Below, piece after piece: positions 11,081 to 22,880 of a stretch of 64,000 nucleotides of DNA (position 1 is its first letter; every line of letters begins with the position of its first letter). The stretch covers positions 43,606,501-43,670,500 of the forward strand of contig NC_073358.2 in assembly GCF_027580225.2 (NCBI RefSeq), in the 5' to 3' direction. This DNA comes from Misgurnus anguillicaudatus. Lineage: Eukaryota > Chordata > Actinopteri > Cypriniformes > Cobitidae. Below the pieces are notes generated by a model. That model searched no databases. It saw nothing but the letters and a program-made list of their open reading frames with translations, and was not told where the DNA came from. Position numbers and translations under genes: made by a program.

Positions 11081-11467
11081 TTCGGGCCGGGCGGTTCCAG
11101 TCAAGAGCCAAGTTTTGGTTGGTCTTTTTCAGATTTTTAGCAGCTATTTTGGGTTTAGGAAGAACCAATAAATATAATAACCAAATATTTTTATATTCTT
11201 TGAACATGAAGCAGTGTTTTTGTCCATGTTTGTGTACAACAGGTTCCAGTTTCACAGAATTAAGTATTATGGTTCAAACAACAAAACAATGTGATGTCCA
11301 CGTATGTGGACATCCAGGTCTTAGGAGGTTAAAAATGCACTGAAGCGTGTCTGTATGCTCGGTCTCACAGTAAAATGATCACATTTGGTGTATTTCTTGC
11401 AGTGCTCCAAATAGATGCACTGTGCTGCGGCACGACTCTTACGGTGCAATTGTGCATGACAGGCTGA
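11081..11467. other. Spacer between two copies of one repeat
   Basis: It contains a self-complementary TGTCCACGTATGTGGACA at about 11294-11312 within otherwise unremarkable sequence. The two flanking direct repeats could be decayed termini of one older element, but no coding region lies between them. Confidence 0.35.
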
Positions 11468-11640
11468 ATTCTTGCCTGGCTGCCAAACCTCTCCACACAG
11501 TTGTGACCCATGCTTGTTGTCTCCACTCATCTTTAGCAAACCAAAACATTTTATTTTCAACAAGGTATTTGTTTCAGAGATCACTTTAGCCACTAGCCAG
11601 ACCAATGAATAAATAAATACAGAACGGAAGTTCACTGCAG
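11468..11640. repeat. Uninterrupted copy of the repeat disrupted at 9.1 kb
   Basis: CTGGCTGCCAAACCTC, CCATGCTTGTTG and CTTTAGCCACTA match the two halves flanking the LTR in order. The CTTG here (11513-11516) corresponds to the duplicated CCTG of the occupied copy. Confidence 0.7.
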
Positions 11641-12422
11641 AAGAATAGACAAAAATATCTGCTCGAATTAAGAACCCTGGTAAGTCGCATTATTTAAGCC
11701 TTTCATTATGTCGGGATGACTTTGTGTATAAAATAAAAAAATACTGCTGGGTTTTTACAGGCAGAGTCACATGTATTAGGCTCACACACAATTCTCTGTT
11801 GCACTTCGTATAAATGCGCATTGCATGTACAGTCATCTTAATAGTTGTATGCATTGTTATGCTGGCAAGAACGGGTTGATGTCACTTTTTAATAGCAATG
11901 TTAAATATTTAGCAATGCCCTCATTATCTTCTGGAAACAACCGCAATGACAAAACATATAAAAAATTCGATTTTTATGCACCACCTGATGGTTATTCTGT
12001 AAAGCGAATCTTTAAGTAAGCCCCCCCCCCAAAAAAAGCACTTGCAGGACTCTGCGAGATGAATTGCCAAATGCCGCTGGAGAAAATACGCGTTTTTAAA
12101 GGCCACATCTGTAACAGCATCTGATGAAACCGTCTATAAAGACGTGGCATCCAAAGTTACTTATTTAAAGGTAATGCTCCAAAACTGAAAAGAGTACTGC
12201 AGTTTTTGTAATTGCATGGGAAAAGTGTATTTGTTTTTTTATATTTTCTTTCGTGTTATACAGAAAAAACTTTATGTGGGTTTGGAGCAACACGAGGATG
12301 AGTGACTGTTGACAGAAATGTATTTTTTGGGTAAACTATTCCTTTAAGTGCCTTAGACTCTTTGCAAGGATCAACCTTCCATTTACAAGCATTGAGCTTT
12401 TGACACAACAGTAAAACAAAAT
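11641..12422. other. AT-rich stretch with one repeat fragment
   Basis: A fragment near 12285-12350 (TGAGTGACTG, then GGGTAAACTATTCCTTTAAG) resembles the terminus of a common TTAA-type cyprinid element. A C/A run lies at 12020-12037. No gene is visible. Confidence 0.4.
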
Positions 12423-12624
12423 ATTAAAATTACAGCTGTCAAAAGATTAATCGTGATTAATTGCATACAAAATTAAAGTTAGTTTTTGCTTAAATATATG
12501 TGTGTGCACTGTGTGTAATTATTTTGTATATATAAATTATTTTGTATATATAAATTGAGTATATATGTGTGTGTGTGTGTGTAAATGTTTCTTAAATGCA
12601 TACATGCATGTATGTGCATTTATA

Positions 12625-13059
12625 CAGTACAGGCCAAAAGTTTGGACACACTTGACCAAAATGTTAACTATGATCTTAAAAATAATTTAAGCTGAAGGTG
12701 TATGGTTAAATGCTTAAAATGATTTTTGTAGACAAAAATATACCTGTGCCAAACATTTTTTTTGAAAATATTATTTTTGAAATAGATGACTTACACTGAA
12801 TATTGAAGAAAAAGCAGCCAATAAGAGCCCATTAAATATGAACTCCTTCTACTCTTTAAAATTCATCCTAAATTGAAATTTAAGAAGCTTCTTAAAAAAA
12901 TGACATGCATACAGTTCAACAATTTCTAGGTAAAGGGTGACTGCACTTCAAATACTAAAATATAACAGAGTTTTGGTTTATTTTGGATGCTTTTATGTTA
13001 TATGGAATAATGTATAAATAAAGAACCAGTGAGTGTGTCCAAACTTTTGGCCTGTACTG
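12625..13059. mobile_element. Tc1/mariner-type MITE, TSD TA
   Basis: The termini CAGTACAGGCCAAAAGTTTG and CAAACTTTTGGCCTGTACTG are perfect inverted repeats bounded by TA dinucleotides (12623-12624 and 13060-13061). The 435-bp interior is non-coding. It is nested in the hAT-like MITE and therefore younger. Confidence 0.9.
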
Positions 13060-13096
13060 TATATACAAAATATTACACACAGTGCACACACATATA

Positions 13097-13310
13097 TACC
13101 AAGCCCCTAAGGTAACATTGGAGTGAAACTTTCATGTGCTCATGCGAAACAATCAAATTTTTTGAAAGTTTAGTTTAGCGTGCTCACGTGAAACTATCGC
13201 GCACTCACGTGACACTTTCGCTTTAAAAAAAAATTCTGCACATGAAGGTTTCGCGTGAGCACATATGAAACTAAACTTTATTTAATTTTAGCTTCATGTC
13301 CCGTACATAT
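13097..13310. repeat. Nested repeat with GTGCTCACGTGAAAC motifs
   Basis: Several direct and inverted variants of a GCTCACGTGAAACTTTCGCG-like motif occur between about 13130 and 13270, within the hAT-like MITE. The borders are approximate and no inverted termini are clear. Confidence 0.45.
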
Positions 13311-13347
13311 ATTATGCAAAAATAAACTTTAATTTTGTATGCGATTA

Positions 13348-13554
<207 letters not shown>

Positions 13555-14059
13555 TGACGTATAAATTTAAAAATATATACATAAATAACATGTTTTTTTT
13601 CTTAAATGTGTGTGTTTCTATATACATAATAATTACATACAATACACATGCAATTAATCATGATTAATCTTTTGACAGCCCTAATTAAAATTATATTTCT
13701 TTTTTCTCTAGTGATTTTCATATCACATTCCCCTTATATCAAGGCCTAAACCCAACATAAAGCAGTCAATAAAGAGATGTAGCTTTGGGGGGGGATCTGT
13801 AACACTCTTGTCAACTTATCAAAACATCCCATACCTGATTTTCACTTCTCACCATGTTAAGACACCTACCACAAATAAATGCATTAAACCAGGATCTCCA
13901 ATCTTCACCCTATCCTGCACACCCACAGTTCCCAAAAAACAACACACACAACTCCCTCCTGACCACCTCTCTTGTCATTTTCTTCTTTTCCATTAAAGCC
14001 TTATACCAAATTTACCATATTCCTTTATTTCTTCTGCAGACTACAGCTGTGCCGAATCT

Positions 14060-14460
14060 CTTTCTAGAGATTTGGCAGTAATGTGATTTCCTCTTCTGTT
14101 AATAAGAGTGTGTCAAACTGATTCGCCTTTAATTGGTCAGATGGTAAATTTCTGATCGGTTATGGCCAACTATTCCATATTAATTTCCATATCCAGTAAC
14201 TCCGTATCGCTAGGCCTTCCCAGCAGCTGGTGTCAGAATGAAACTGGATGGATTTGGAGATTTTTAGTCTTTCATCTCCTTATCAATATGTCATTTGGTG
14301 ATTGGATGAATCCAAATGACTTGAGGGGGAGAAATCATCTACTGCCATGTTTGCTTCATGTCAAACTGGTTGTCTCAGATGCACAAACAGAGGCTTGTGC
14401 AGACTGGTCAGAGTTAAAGAAATTAGCAGAGGGGTCTGCTAATTTTTGTGTAATGTGATG
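14060..14460. promoter_or_regulatory. Candidate conserved non-coding element
   Basis: Single-copy sequence with clustered homeodomain-like cores (CTTTAATTGG, CATATTAATTTCC), TGATTGGATGAATCC and CAGCAGCTGG motifs and no transposon hallmarks. The 98-codon frame at 14162 lacks splice borders and recognisable domains. The call is based on sequence texture only. Confidence 0.35.
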
Positions 14461-15029
14461 AATTGTGGTCAGGGTAGAAAAGGGGTCCTGAAGACCCCAA
14501 TCCTTTATTAAGGTCCTGATGTGTTGAAAGATTAACAATGATTGTGTTAATATGTGCGTAATTGGGAGCACTAAATTAGATGGAATTGGACTTATTTTTA
14601 TTCAGTAAAATCAACCTTTTGTTGCAAAATAGTGAGCATGTGGTTAGTGGGAAAGTGCTGATTGCAAGATCTCTTGAGAATATGTTGTCACATAAAAAGT
14701 GTGCGTGTGCTCAAAAACTGTATTTAGTGTAACTGCTTCAAGGTGTCTTGGATATCTTCTAATGCCAAGATTTAATACTATAAACATCACACATTTTTGC
14801 AAACATAGTGCTTAGTGCTTTTTTGTCGCAGACTTATAATCACAGCTTTAAACTTATAACTGCAAAAATTGTGTCAAGCCAACCATTAATGAAAACATTT
14901 GTGTAACTCATTTATGAAACATGCACTGAAATGCACAGAAATAAATAAACTTTTGTCCTTTGGTCTTCCACTGAACACAAGGGTGATGGATGATAGAATT
15001 GTAATTTTAGGTTAACGTATACCTTTAAC

Positions 15030-15460
15030 TCTTTCCCTGCTGTTGACGAGGTATCTCAATAGTTATCTTGTCAATTAACAAAAAAACATTTGCATAAAAA
15101 AGTGTTCCTGCTGAATTTTTATCAAATTACTTACCAAATTTATGAAAAAAAAAACTGAAGCCAAAACGTTATTTACTAATTTTAACCTCTGTGTATGTTT
15201 TGATAATCGTTCTGAATCTGATCTCTAACAAAATCCCTTCACAAAAATGCAATTATTTTAGCTTTTTGCTAAAAAAACTATTTTTAACCCTGGAGAACAC
15301 AAGAATATTTTGGGTAGCAGCAATTAACAGCGGCCAAATTTGACCATGTGGGTTCTCCAAGGTTACAGAAAAATACCCATATTTGAGAGTTTATAAGCAA
15401 AGAAAAAAATATAGACAGGATGAAACTTTTTTTCACGGTTTGTTTGTTTGATATATTGTA
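15030..15460. mobile_element. 'AACTCTTTCCC' repeat, copy 1
   Basis: It shares TTAACTCTTTCCC, CTCTGTGTATGTT, TCTGAATCTGATCT and AAAAATGCAATTATTT in the same order with 20187-20610. These are two diverged copies of one non-autonomous element. A short TIR element is inserted in this copy at 15288-15362. Confidence 0.6.
15288..15362. mobile_element. Short piggyBac-like MITE
   Basis: CCCTGGAGAACAC at the left and GTGGGTTCTCCAAGG at the right are inverted repeats of each other. TTAA precedes the left end (15284-15287) and TTAC follows the right. The homologous region of the related copy at 20.4 kb lacks these 75 bases, which supports insertion. Confidence 0.55.
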
Positions 15461-15469
15461 TGTTTATAT

Positions 15470-16593
15470 ATTTGTAAAAGAAAGGTTTCCCGGAACACTG
15501 TAAGCCCATACAGGTTGGTTGAACAAAAAGATTTATGGAAACTTGTTGCCCTAAAAAAGTGAATTTTGCCTGGTTGAAATAACAATTAATTTTAAGTTTA
15601 ATGTACTTAATGTTTTAACTTCTTCCAATATTCCTGCACTCTTAACCCAGATTAGTTGACATTAGAAATTTGTGAGGAAACCCGTTGCATATAACTTTAG
15701 TTTTTATAACTTTATATTACTTTTGATGTTATAAATGGTATTATAACACAAAGTTAATGACTGACTTTACGTCAATCATTGAATAAACGTGATTCTCAAC
15801 AGAAACACACAAAACTGTGTTTTTGACCTACATTGTCAGTACTGTGGAGAGAAATAAAACAGAATGTTCTGAACAGGGTTCATGTACGGAAACACTGATC
15901 ACCTGAATGGTGACTTCACAAAATTATAATTTACAACAAAACAACATTAATTATATAAGAGCTTAACAAATATTTGAGTAGAGAAAGTTCTTATCCGTTT
16001 TATTCTGTGAAAAAGCAGAAAATAATCAAAATATTCAGGCGCAAAGGATTATGGGTATTCCTCACAACATTAACTAATAATTTTAAGTTTATTTTTCTTG
16101 AATGTTTTAGTTTAATGGATTTTGTAAGCTTAAAAGTTAAATCAACTAAATTTTTTAAGCTTTGGCTTCAAAATAGAAAATATTAAGTGATGTTTACTTG
16201 ATTGTTTAAGTAAAGACAATTTCTGGGTTAACAGTGAAGGCATTTTGTGAAACTTTTGTAAGGATTCACAAAAAATGCTGGTGGGCAACTTTTCAAAAAA
16301 ATAAAAAAATAAATAAATGTCTGGCAAGAATCTGTTAAGTGCCACACTATCCTTGCAAGGAGTGTTGCAGACCAAAAAATATGACTTTACTTCCCAGAAA
16401 ATGTATTATGACCTTTTGCAACCTGACTACCAGAAGGTGCAATCAGATTGTCAGCCAATCATATTGAAGCTTGCAATTATGAGAAAGCTCTTTCCTTTCT
16501 TGTCATTATTTTTGCAAGGATAGTAGAGAGAGCAGTAGGATTGGAAAAGAACAACGAGCAACACTAAGAAAGAAATTGTCCAAAACAGTCTTA
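15470..16593. other. Mostly single-copy stretch, no gene seen
   Basis: It contains repeat-like strings such as CAAAGGATTATGGGTATTCC (about 16042) and AATTTTAAGTTTA (about 15587 and 16079) but no clear element borders. Short frames at 15974-16706 overlap on both strands. Confidence 0.4.
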
Positions 16594-16661
16594 GCTGTCA
16601 CTGGCGTGGTACCCTTTAAAAAGTACATATTTGCACAGAAAAAGTTCATATAAGTACCATA

Positions 16662-18678
16662 GTAGGGGAGAGCGGGGCACAAAGTAACGCTTTTTGGCTT
16701 TATCATTTAAAAAATATTTAGGTTAAATTATCTTAAAATTTTTTACACAATCAACACACACATCTCTGCTACAATTAAACTCTTAGGGTCCTATCATACA
16801 CCCGGTGCAATGCAGCGCAATGCGCGACACAAGTGTCTTTTGCTAGTTTTAACCCAGCACAATTATAATTTTCACGTTTAGCGCCACGTTGTTTAAATAG
16901 CAAATGCATTTGCGCCCAATGTTGCGCCCCATGGGGGTTCTGGTCTGAAAACGAGGTGTGTTCAGGCGCATTGTTGGTGCGTTGCTATTTTGAGGCAACT
17001 AAAATAGACTTCTACGCCATTGACCAACTAAAACCTGGTCTTAAGTCAATGGCGCAATATTGTTTTTGTTATTTAATGAGCGCATTAGTAATATGCACCT
17101 ATAAACGGGACGACATCAAAGGTTTGCTTACACACATGGATGCGCAGTAGCACAAAAACGCTTTTAAATATGAAAAATTAAAGGATTAAAATGTTAAAGA
17201 TTATTATTGAGTCTCTTGGACATAATTGAGGAGCGATTATGAGACATGAGAAGGCGTAAAGAGCTGCTTCACCAAATAAATGCTTTGCTTTTAACAAATG
17301 CATCTGTTTTTAAATGTTTTTTAAATGCTTTTTTAAGTAATGCTTTTAAAAAAATTCGCGACGCTGTTCGAGTGCTGAAACGGCTTTCTGCACGTTTGTA
17401 AATTCTTTATCTCTTGTTTGTATTTTTAGAGTACAAACCTTTTCTTGCATATTTGCAAATTATTTTAAGAGATTACAATGATTAATTAGGATATCAATAC
17501 ATTTACAGCAATTAAAAGCCTGCTATTTTTACTTCCGTGACTGAGAGAAAACAGCTTTTAAAGGTTTTAATAAAAAAAATAATAATTTCAATACAAATAA
17601 AAACAAAACATTTTTTTCATTAATCTTAAACTGGTGGTCTTCTTCCTCCGCTTAGTTTTTCAGTTTACAATTTCCGCTTTCTAAATAGAGATTAGGCATG
17701 GTGCCAGCGCAACTTGCTTTTAAAGGGGATGAGAGCTGAGACTCTCATTGATTTATTGCACGTTACGCCCAAAACACACCCATTACTCATTAGGAGAATA
17801 GGAACAACCCTTTTAGGCCGTGCACTTGGCGCATAAACCATTTTTCCCATTGTTAAATTAGCAAAAGTGGTTTCGGAAACGCTCGTTTAGACCATGCGCA
17901 TTAAACAACGCGCTTGGATCGTTAAAATAGGCCCCTTAGTTTGTTAATGGACCTACCGTTATCGTTCAATTACACCAAAGGTGACAGGAGCGCAAACTTT
18001 ATAACGTACCCCATATGTGGGGTAAATTGTGACAAACAGAGAGTTTGTTGTAACACCTGCTAAAACATATTGTTTAAACACAAATAATAAAAAAATTCTG
18101 TCTAAAGGTGGATATTGTTTATCTATCTGCCTATAATATATAGATATCCACACATTCATCTATCCATGATCCTTCATCTAACCATCCCTATATTCTGCAT
18201 CAATGCATAGATGCAATACATTTTTTGAAAGGGCTGCACAATTAAGAAAAAAAATCATAATTGTCAGTTTTTCCCCCGATATTGTATTAACAGTTATCAT
18301 TTTGATTAATAGCTTTTACATTGTTTTCATTTCATTATTATTGTATATATGTGGCTTAAGTGTGACAACTAACCCCACTTGCTGACATGTTTTAAAAGTG
18401 TAAAGTTTTAGGTAACAAGACAGTGGTTAAAATAATATAAGGTTGGATTTGGTGACTTACACACCCAACTACTTTCATGCCTCTAAAACACTCAATGTGT
18501 TTGTTCAATATCTTAATGAAAACACATCAAAACATTTCACACATTTGCAGGAGATCATCTTCTGACAGTGAAAGGAAAATACCAAAAGCACAGATTGCTC
18601 GGCCCTGTATAAATATGTAAAGTAGCCTAGCCGCGTTACAATTAACCCTGTGTTAGTTTGTACCCTGCTCACTCCTAC
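16662..18678. mobile_element. 'GGGGC-AAAGTAAC' element, middle level of the nest
   Basis: The left end GTAGGGGAGAGCGGGGC and the right end (reverse complement GTAGGAGTGAGCAGGGTAC) are imperfect inverted repeats that continue into AAAGTAAC/AAACTAAC. The interior contains further TGTGACAA-type motifs and the Harbinger insertion at 16786-17935. Confidence 0.55.
16786..17935. mobile_element. PIF/Harbinger-like element, TSD TTA, innermost
   Basis: The 3-bp duplication TTA (16783-16785 and 17936-17938) flanks imperfect inverted ends GGGTCCTATCATACA and TTAAAATAGGCCCC. The interior is rich in GCGC and TGCGC motifs typical of this group. The region 17010-17165 recurs at 45030-45190 and part of the right half recurs inverted at 43560-43800. 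No transposase is recognisable. Confidence 0.75.
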
Positions 18679-18810
18679 ATATTGGCACCAAAGAGTGCAT
18701 ATTTATATCACAAGGTACATATTGGTACCAATGTACACATATAGTATTTGTACCTAATACATATAGGTACATATTAGGACCTTTATTCACAATTTTTATG
18801 ACAAACTCAC

Positions 18811-18945
18811 ATCGCCCAAAACATTGTTGAACTTTATGTCTGGAGCACCATCCAAACAGCTCAGCTCCATCATGTTCTTTTCTTTTTGTGCAGTATTCAT
18901 CAGACGGTCAGTAAAGTTTCTGTGGGTGGGCCGTAGGCGAGCAAT
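18811..18945 (-). CDS. Internal exon (45 codons) of an unidentified protein gene
   Basis: On the minus strand the pyrimidine-rich acceptor TTTTGTCTGTCTCAG (plus 18946-18960) is followed by 135 nt open in one frame and then a donor GTGAGTTTGT (plus 18801-18810). The exon is phase 0 at both ends. The peptide begins IARLRPTHRNFTDRL, has a charged helical middle (QKEKN) and ends CLDGAPDIKFNNVLGD. Its low repeat content and codon texture differ from the transposon frames around it. I do not recognise the family and assign no function. It is the best evidence that a host gene crosses this window on the minus strand. The exact 45-codon length and both splice sites make chance unlikely, though no homology search was possible. 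Confidence 0.6.
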
Positions 18946-19059
18946 CTGAGACAGACAAAATATAAACCCAGAGCTGAACCCGGTAATTGAAATTTAAATG
19001 CATTACGTGAATATGCTATGCGAGTTCACGAGAAGTTAATGTATGCAAATCGATGACTT

Positions 19060-19450
19060 GATACCTTTTTTATGCTCGCGTTTGTAGGTCCGCATTTTCA
19101 GACTCGCAAAGCCCTAAGCTTCACACACCCCACACTCCGATTACAATTGTTTACAGTCAGCATGCGTGTTCACATGGCACAACTCATTAAAAGAGTATTA
19201 GCATTGTATTTGTCCAGCGCTGCCGAACTGCTTCGGCGGGCCTGCATCAGAGGAAGCAGATGGCAAGAGGGTTAGTGCGATCCGAACACTCGAAATCTCA
19301 TTAAGTCTCGTTTCATCCCTCTGTAGTTTACTCTTGTGAACACTCAGCTGAAAGCCTTGGAAATGCCAGAGTGCGTTTATATCAAACGTTAGACTGAGAT
19401 TTGTGTCCGTTGGCAGGGGAGAGTGACATACTGTAGAGGGAAACACAAGG
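19060..19450. promoter_or_regulatory. Candidate conserved non-coding element next to the exon
   Basis: A single-copy block about 120 bases intron-ward of the 18.8-kb exon. It has balanced composition, CAATTGTTTACAGTCAGCATG and CATCAGAGGAAGCAGATGG strings and no repeat borders. Short opposing frames (19072-19446) are not credible genes. Confidence 0.3.
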
Positions 19451-19724
19451 ACGCATCTGGTCTTAAAATGTCATTCTCCTACCCAGAGGTGTCCAATGAA
19501 CAATATTTGCAATGCATCTGCAAAACTACCGTTTTCTGTTTAAGGCTGGTTTTTAAAGTAATCTTACTCCCGTAGCACAGCTTTAACACAAACAACTCGG
19601 AGCGGGCTTCTTAAACTTAAATTCTGCATGACTTATGAGAAGAAATATTAAGGACATTTTTTTTAAAATATATATTTGGTGTTGCACCCTACCATACAAT
19701 AAAAGTGAATTCTGAAGTTGAATT

Positions 19725-19800
19725 TAATTTTATTTGTATAGCACTTTTCACAATTGCTCAATTGTTCCAAAGCAGCTTTACATTAATAAAACACCCGTAT
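19725..19800. repeat. Dispersed repeat fragment (TATAGCACTTTTCACAAT type)
   Basis: TTTGTATAGCACTTTTCACA and TTCCAAAGCAGCTTTACA have a diverged counterpart at 21758-21830. It is a short fragment of an interspersed family. Confidence 0.5.
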
Positions 19801-20186
19801 AACACAGTTTGTATTTGAAACGTTTCAAATTTTGAATGGATTTGACATAATTTTTTATCAACTTTATCTTTAAAATGCCTTTTGTGTTTCCTCTCTGAAA
19901 TATTATTTGTGAAATTGTGTTAGGGGACTTGAGAAAAGATTTTGGATATAACAAGATTGAGCATTGCTATAACTATGAATAGGGGACAATGCACTGCTCA
20001 AAATGGCCGCTATATTGACAAAAGTCCCGCCTTCCAGTTATAAGAACCAATCATTAATTGATAAAAACTGGTCATTCTTTGGGGGAAGGACTCTAAACAA
20101 AGTCACATGAGGCGATTGCCAACCTTTGCGCATACACATAGCTGAAGCGACCTAAAAAAAATGTGTTTTTAGCGCAATTTGAGCTT

Positions 20187-20610
20187 AACTCTTTCCCCGC
20201 CAATGACGATTTATCTCGTCAATTAAGAGAAAACATTTCCCTGCCAATGATGCTTCCCTGACAAGTATTTACGGTAATATGTAATTCCGCTTTTATTTAC
20301 TAGATGGCACTATTACCCAATTTAAAAAACCAACAACATTTTAAACTCTGTGTATGTTCTGAATCTGATCTGTAACAAAATTCCTTTACAAAAATGCAAT
20401 TATTTCAGCTTTTTGCTCAAACTTTTGTATTTTTTTATGAAATCTACCCATATTTAAGAAGTAATAAAAGAGAACAAATGAACAAACTTTTTCCCCCATT
20501 TTGTTTGTTTAAAAGCAGAGGGTCTGTTCTTTCATTTGATATATTTGTATATTACTGGTGCGCAACTTTTTTTAAAAATGGCTGCTGGGGAATGAGAATC
20601 AAAAGTTTGT
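20187..20610. mobile_element. 'AACTCTTTCCC' repeat, copy 2
   Basis: Diverged partner of 15030-15460, lacking the 75-bp insertion found there. The first 100 bases contain a local duplication (CCCCGCCAATGACGA and CCCTGCCAATGATG). Confidence 0.6.
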
Positions 20611-20694
20611 TTAAAAAACAAACAAACAGAAGGTACAGTTGACATTGTTGGTCAGAAATATGTTGTTTAATTGTGATTTTACCATGTGATTTAA

Positions 20695-21270
20695 AGGCAG
20701 GATAGGCAGGAATTATCTAAAAAACTTTTTTACAAATTTGTTTAAACTGTCTTTATATACAAATACATAATTAAAATGTAAGTACTCTGAAAAAGAGAGT
20801 ATAAAACTCGAGTGTCTGTAGACCTCTCACGACTGTTTTAAACACATTATTTCCATTTGGGACAAAACAAATGATTGGCTTGCGCGACTATCACTCTCTC
20901 TCGTGACCATGGCACCACCCCTGTTGCTATGGGATCTGCCCACACATGTGCACACCCATTGATTTGCACGAGACACTCTGAAGAGCAAAAGTACGGCAGA
21001 GAAAGAGCATTCAGAACTCACAGTACCTGCATATGCAGTCAGCGAAGGCAAACAAGGCAAACAAAGGAATAAACGAAGCAATCAAACGAGAGTATATCGC
21101 ATGGCTTTTCCTCGAGTAGACGATGCGGTAGCGGTATTGGGGGTGGAGTGAATAGGTCTACACACACTTGATTTTTACACTCTCTTTTCAGAGAACTTAC
21201 ATTTTACTTATGTATTGGTATATAAAGACAGCTTAAAAAGTTTTTTAGATAATTCCTGCCTATCCTGCCT
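20695..21270. mobile_element. TTAA-flanked TIR element, 576 bp
   Basis: TTAA (20691-20694 and 21271-21274) bounds long inverted repeats: AGGCAGGATAGGCAGGAATT at the left and the same sequence inverted at the right. They continue for about 70 bp through GTCTTTATATAC. The interior is GC-richer with no convincing gene. This is a Kolobok- or piggyBac-type non-autonomous element. Confidence 0.9.
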
Positions 21271-22034
21271 TTAAGGGATGTCTCTCTTTACACATTCAAA
21301 TAGATTAGACTTTAGTTTCTGCGTGGCTGAAAAAACATGGCCGCCTAGTGGCCCAACTTGCCTTAAGTTACTTTAATACTCGCCTTCCAGGACCATTCTC
21401 ACTCTTCGCTCTCGTTGGGAAATCACCAACACCTCATCGCTAACAAGTGAGAAGAACTGAGTGATACCAGAGGTGTTTACTGTAGTTACTGACTGTATCA
21501 CAGTGGCCAAATAAATTAAGGAGTCCTAAGCTGATATATGTGATGTGTTTACTTTCACATTCATTTTAAGTTAGATTCAATAAAAATGTTTTTTAGGAGT
21601 GCATGTGTTGCATTTGAATTTGATCCCTTCTCAAATAACACTCAATCATTTGCAAGTAGAAAAGCAAAAAAAAAGGATTTAAACTACAATGCATTTAATA
21701 AAGGGACATCCCCCTGGAGCAATCTAGGTTAAGTGCCCTGCTCGAGATTAGAATGACTGAATTTGTATACCGCTTTCTGTATTTGTAAAGTGCTTTTTAC
21801 AATACACATTGTTTCAAAGGAGCTTTGAAATCATTCTGTAGTGTCTTAATTGTCTTAGAATCCCTGTTGAGCAGTTCAGTAAAACTTCCCTAATGCCTTA
21901 TTATTGCAGTATAATGATGGGGAAGTGCATTCCCACACATTCAAGTCAACAGTGGAAAAAAATCCAATTGGTTCATCAATCCATCCAGTCTGTATAGGCT
22001 CCAGTCAATTTTTTGTTCACATCAGCCCACTTTA

Positions 22035-22230
22035 GCAACCTTTAGCAAAGGCTTAAGGCTAGTCCAAGACTAAAACACGTGTTTGAGGTGTCTCAGCTGA
22101 TAATAACTTGCACTGACAGATCTTAAAATATGCCAGTGTCATTGATTTGTCTCAAAATACACATAAGTAACAAGGCATGTTTACAAAACTCTTATTTAAC
22201 TTAGGCTAAGTCCTCTGAAACCAGGCCTTT
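22035..22230. mobile_element. Short dispersed repeat (AGGCTTAAGGCTAGTCC type)
   Basis: The left segment AAGGCTTAAGGCTAGTCC and the right segment TTAGGCTAAGTCCTCTG, followed by ACCAGGCCTTTAA, look like terminal motifs of a roughly 190-bp element. Borders are approximate. Confidence 0.45.
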
Positions 22231-22239
22231 AAGTGAACA

Positions 22240-22540
22240 TTAAAATGAATTCAGATAAAGTTCCTCAAAAAATGTACTACATATGTTACTTCAAATCGGT
22301 GTCATTTTCTTTTCTCAATGGAACACAAAAGATGATATGTTAGGGCTGCATCTTTTCCCATACAATGAAAGTGCTGTGAGACCTTATAACATTCTGCCTA
22401 ATATTTTCTTTTGGAAATAGAATATCATATGGATTTGGAACAGCAAGAGAGTAAATGGTGACAAAAATTTCATTTGTGGGACAAAGTTGGACCCTGGCAG
22501 ATGTGATATTATTCATCCGAAGTTGCATTGTCCTCTAGCA
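22240..22540. repeat. Fragment of the 'GAACACAAAAGAAGATAT' TTAA-type repeat
   Basis: ATGGAACACAAAAGATGATAT resembles 50095-50125, an inverted-repeat block of the same kind. Borders are not resolved. Confidence 0.4.
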
Positions 22541-22549
22541 CACTATTAT

Positions 22550-22625
22550 TGGTTATTTTCAATCCAGTGTTGGGTCAAAAAAGAGAAAAAAAATATTTTT
22601 GACCCAACAAAATAACCCAGCACTG
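22550..22625. mobile_element. Short 'AACCCAGC' palindrome
   Basis: CAGTGTTGGGTCAAAAA at the left and TTGACCCAACAAAATAACCC at the right are inverted and belong to the family at 445-740. Confidence 0.55.
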
Positions 22626-22880
22626 AAACCAGTAGTGGCAGGTAACTTCTTTTTTTAAAGGCACACCATGCAAAGTTCGTTACAACATGTATTTAGCCCA
22701 TCATGTGTGTGTGGTTCGTAATTTCAAAATATGTGTTTGGCGCGTCGAGTGAACCTATGTGCATCACGTCTTGTCAAAATAAGTTTCTTCTGCAGACGCG
22801 TCTAAAGGGTTTATGATAAGAGACGCTCGGGTTTGCCAGATACTCGCATAATCTCATGCGTTATCAGAGTTTACTGTTAA

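Larger units (their letters stand above)
16594..18780. mobile_element. Outer MITE of a three-level nest
   Basis: The left part (GCTGTCACTGGCGTGGTACC, 16594 on) and the right part (ATATTGGCACCAAAGAGTGC to TAGGTACATATTAGGACC) match the two halves of the intact MITE at 53708-53895, which has ACATATTGGTAC and GGGTACTGTCCCAGTGATAGC. The element at 16662-18678 was inserted between them. Confidence 0.55.
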
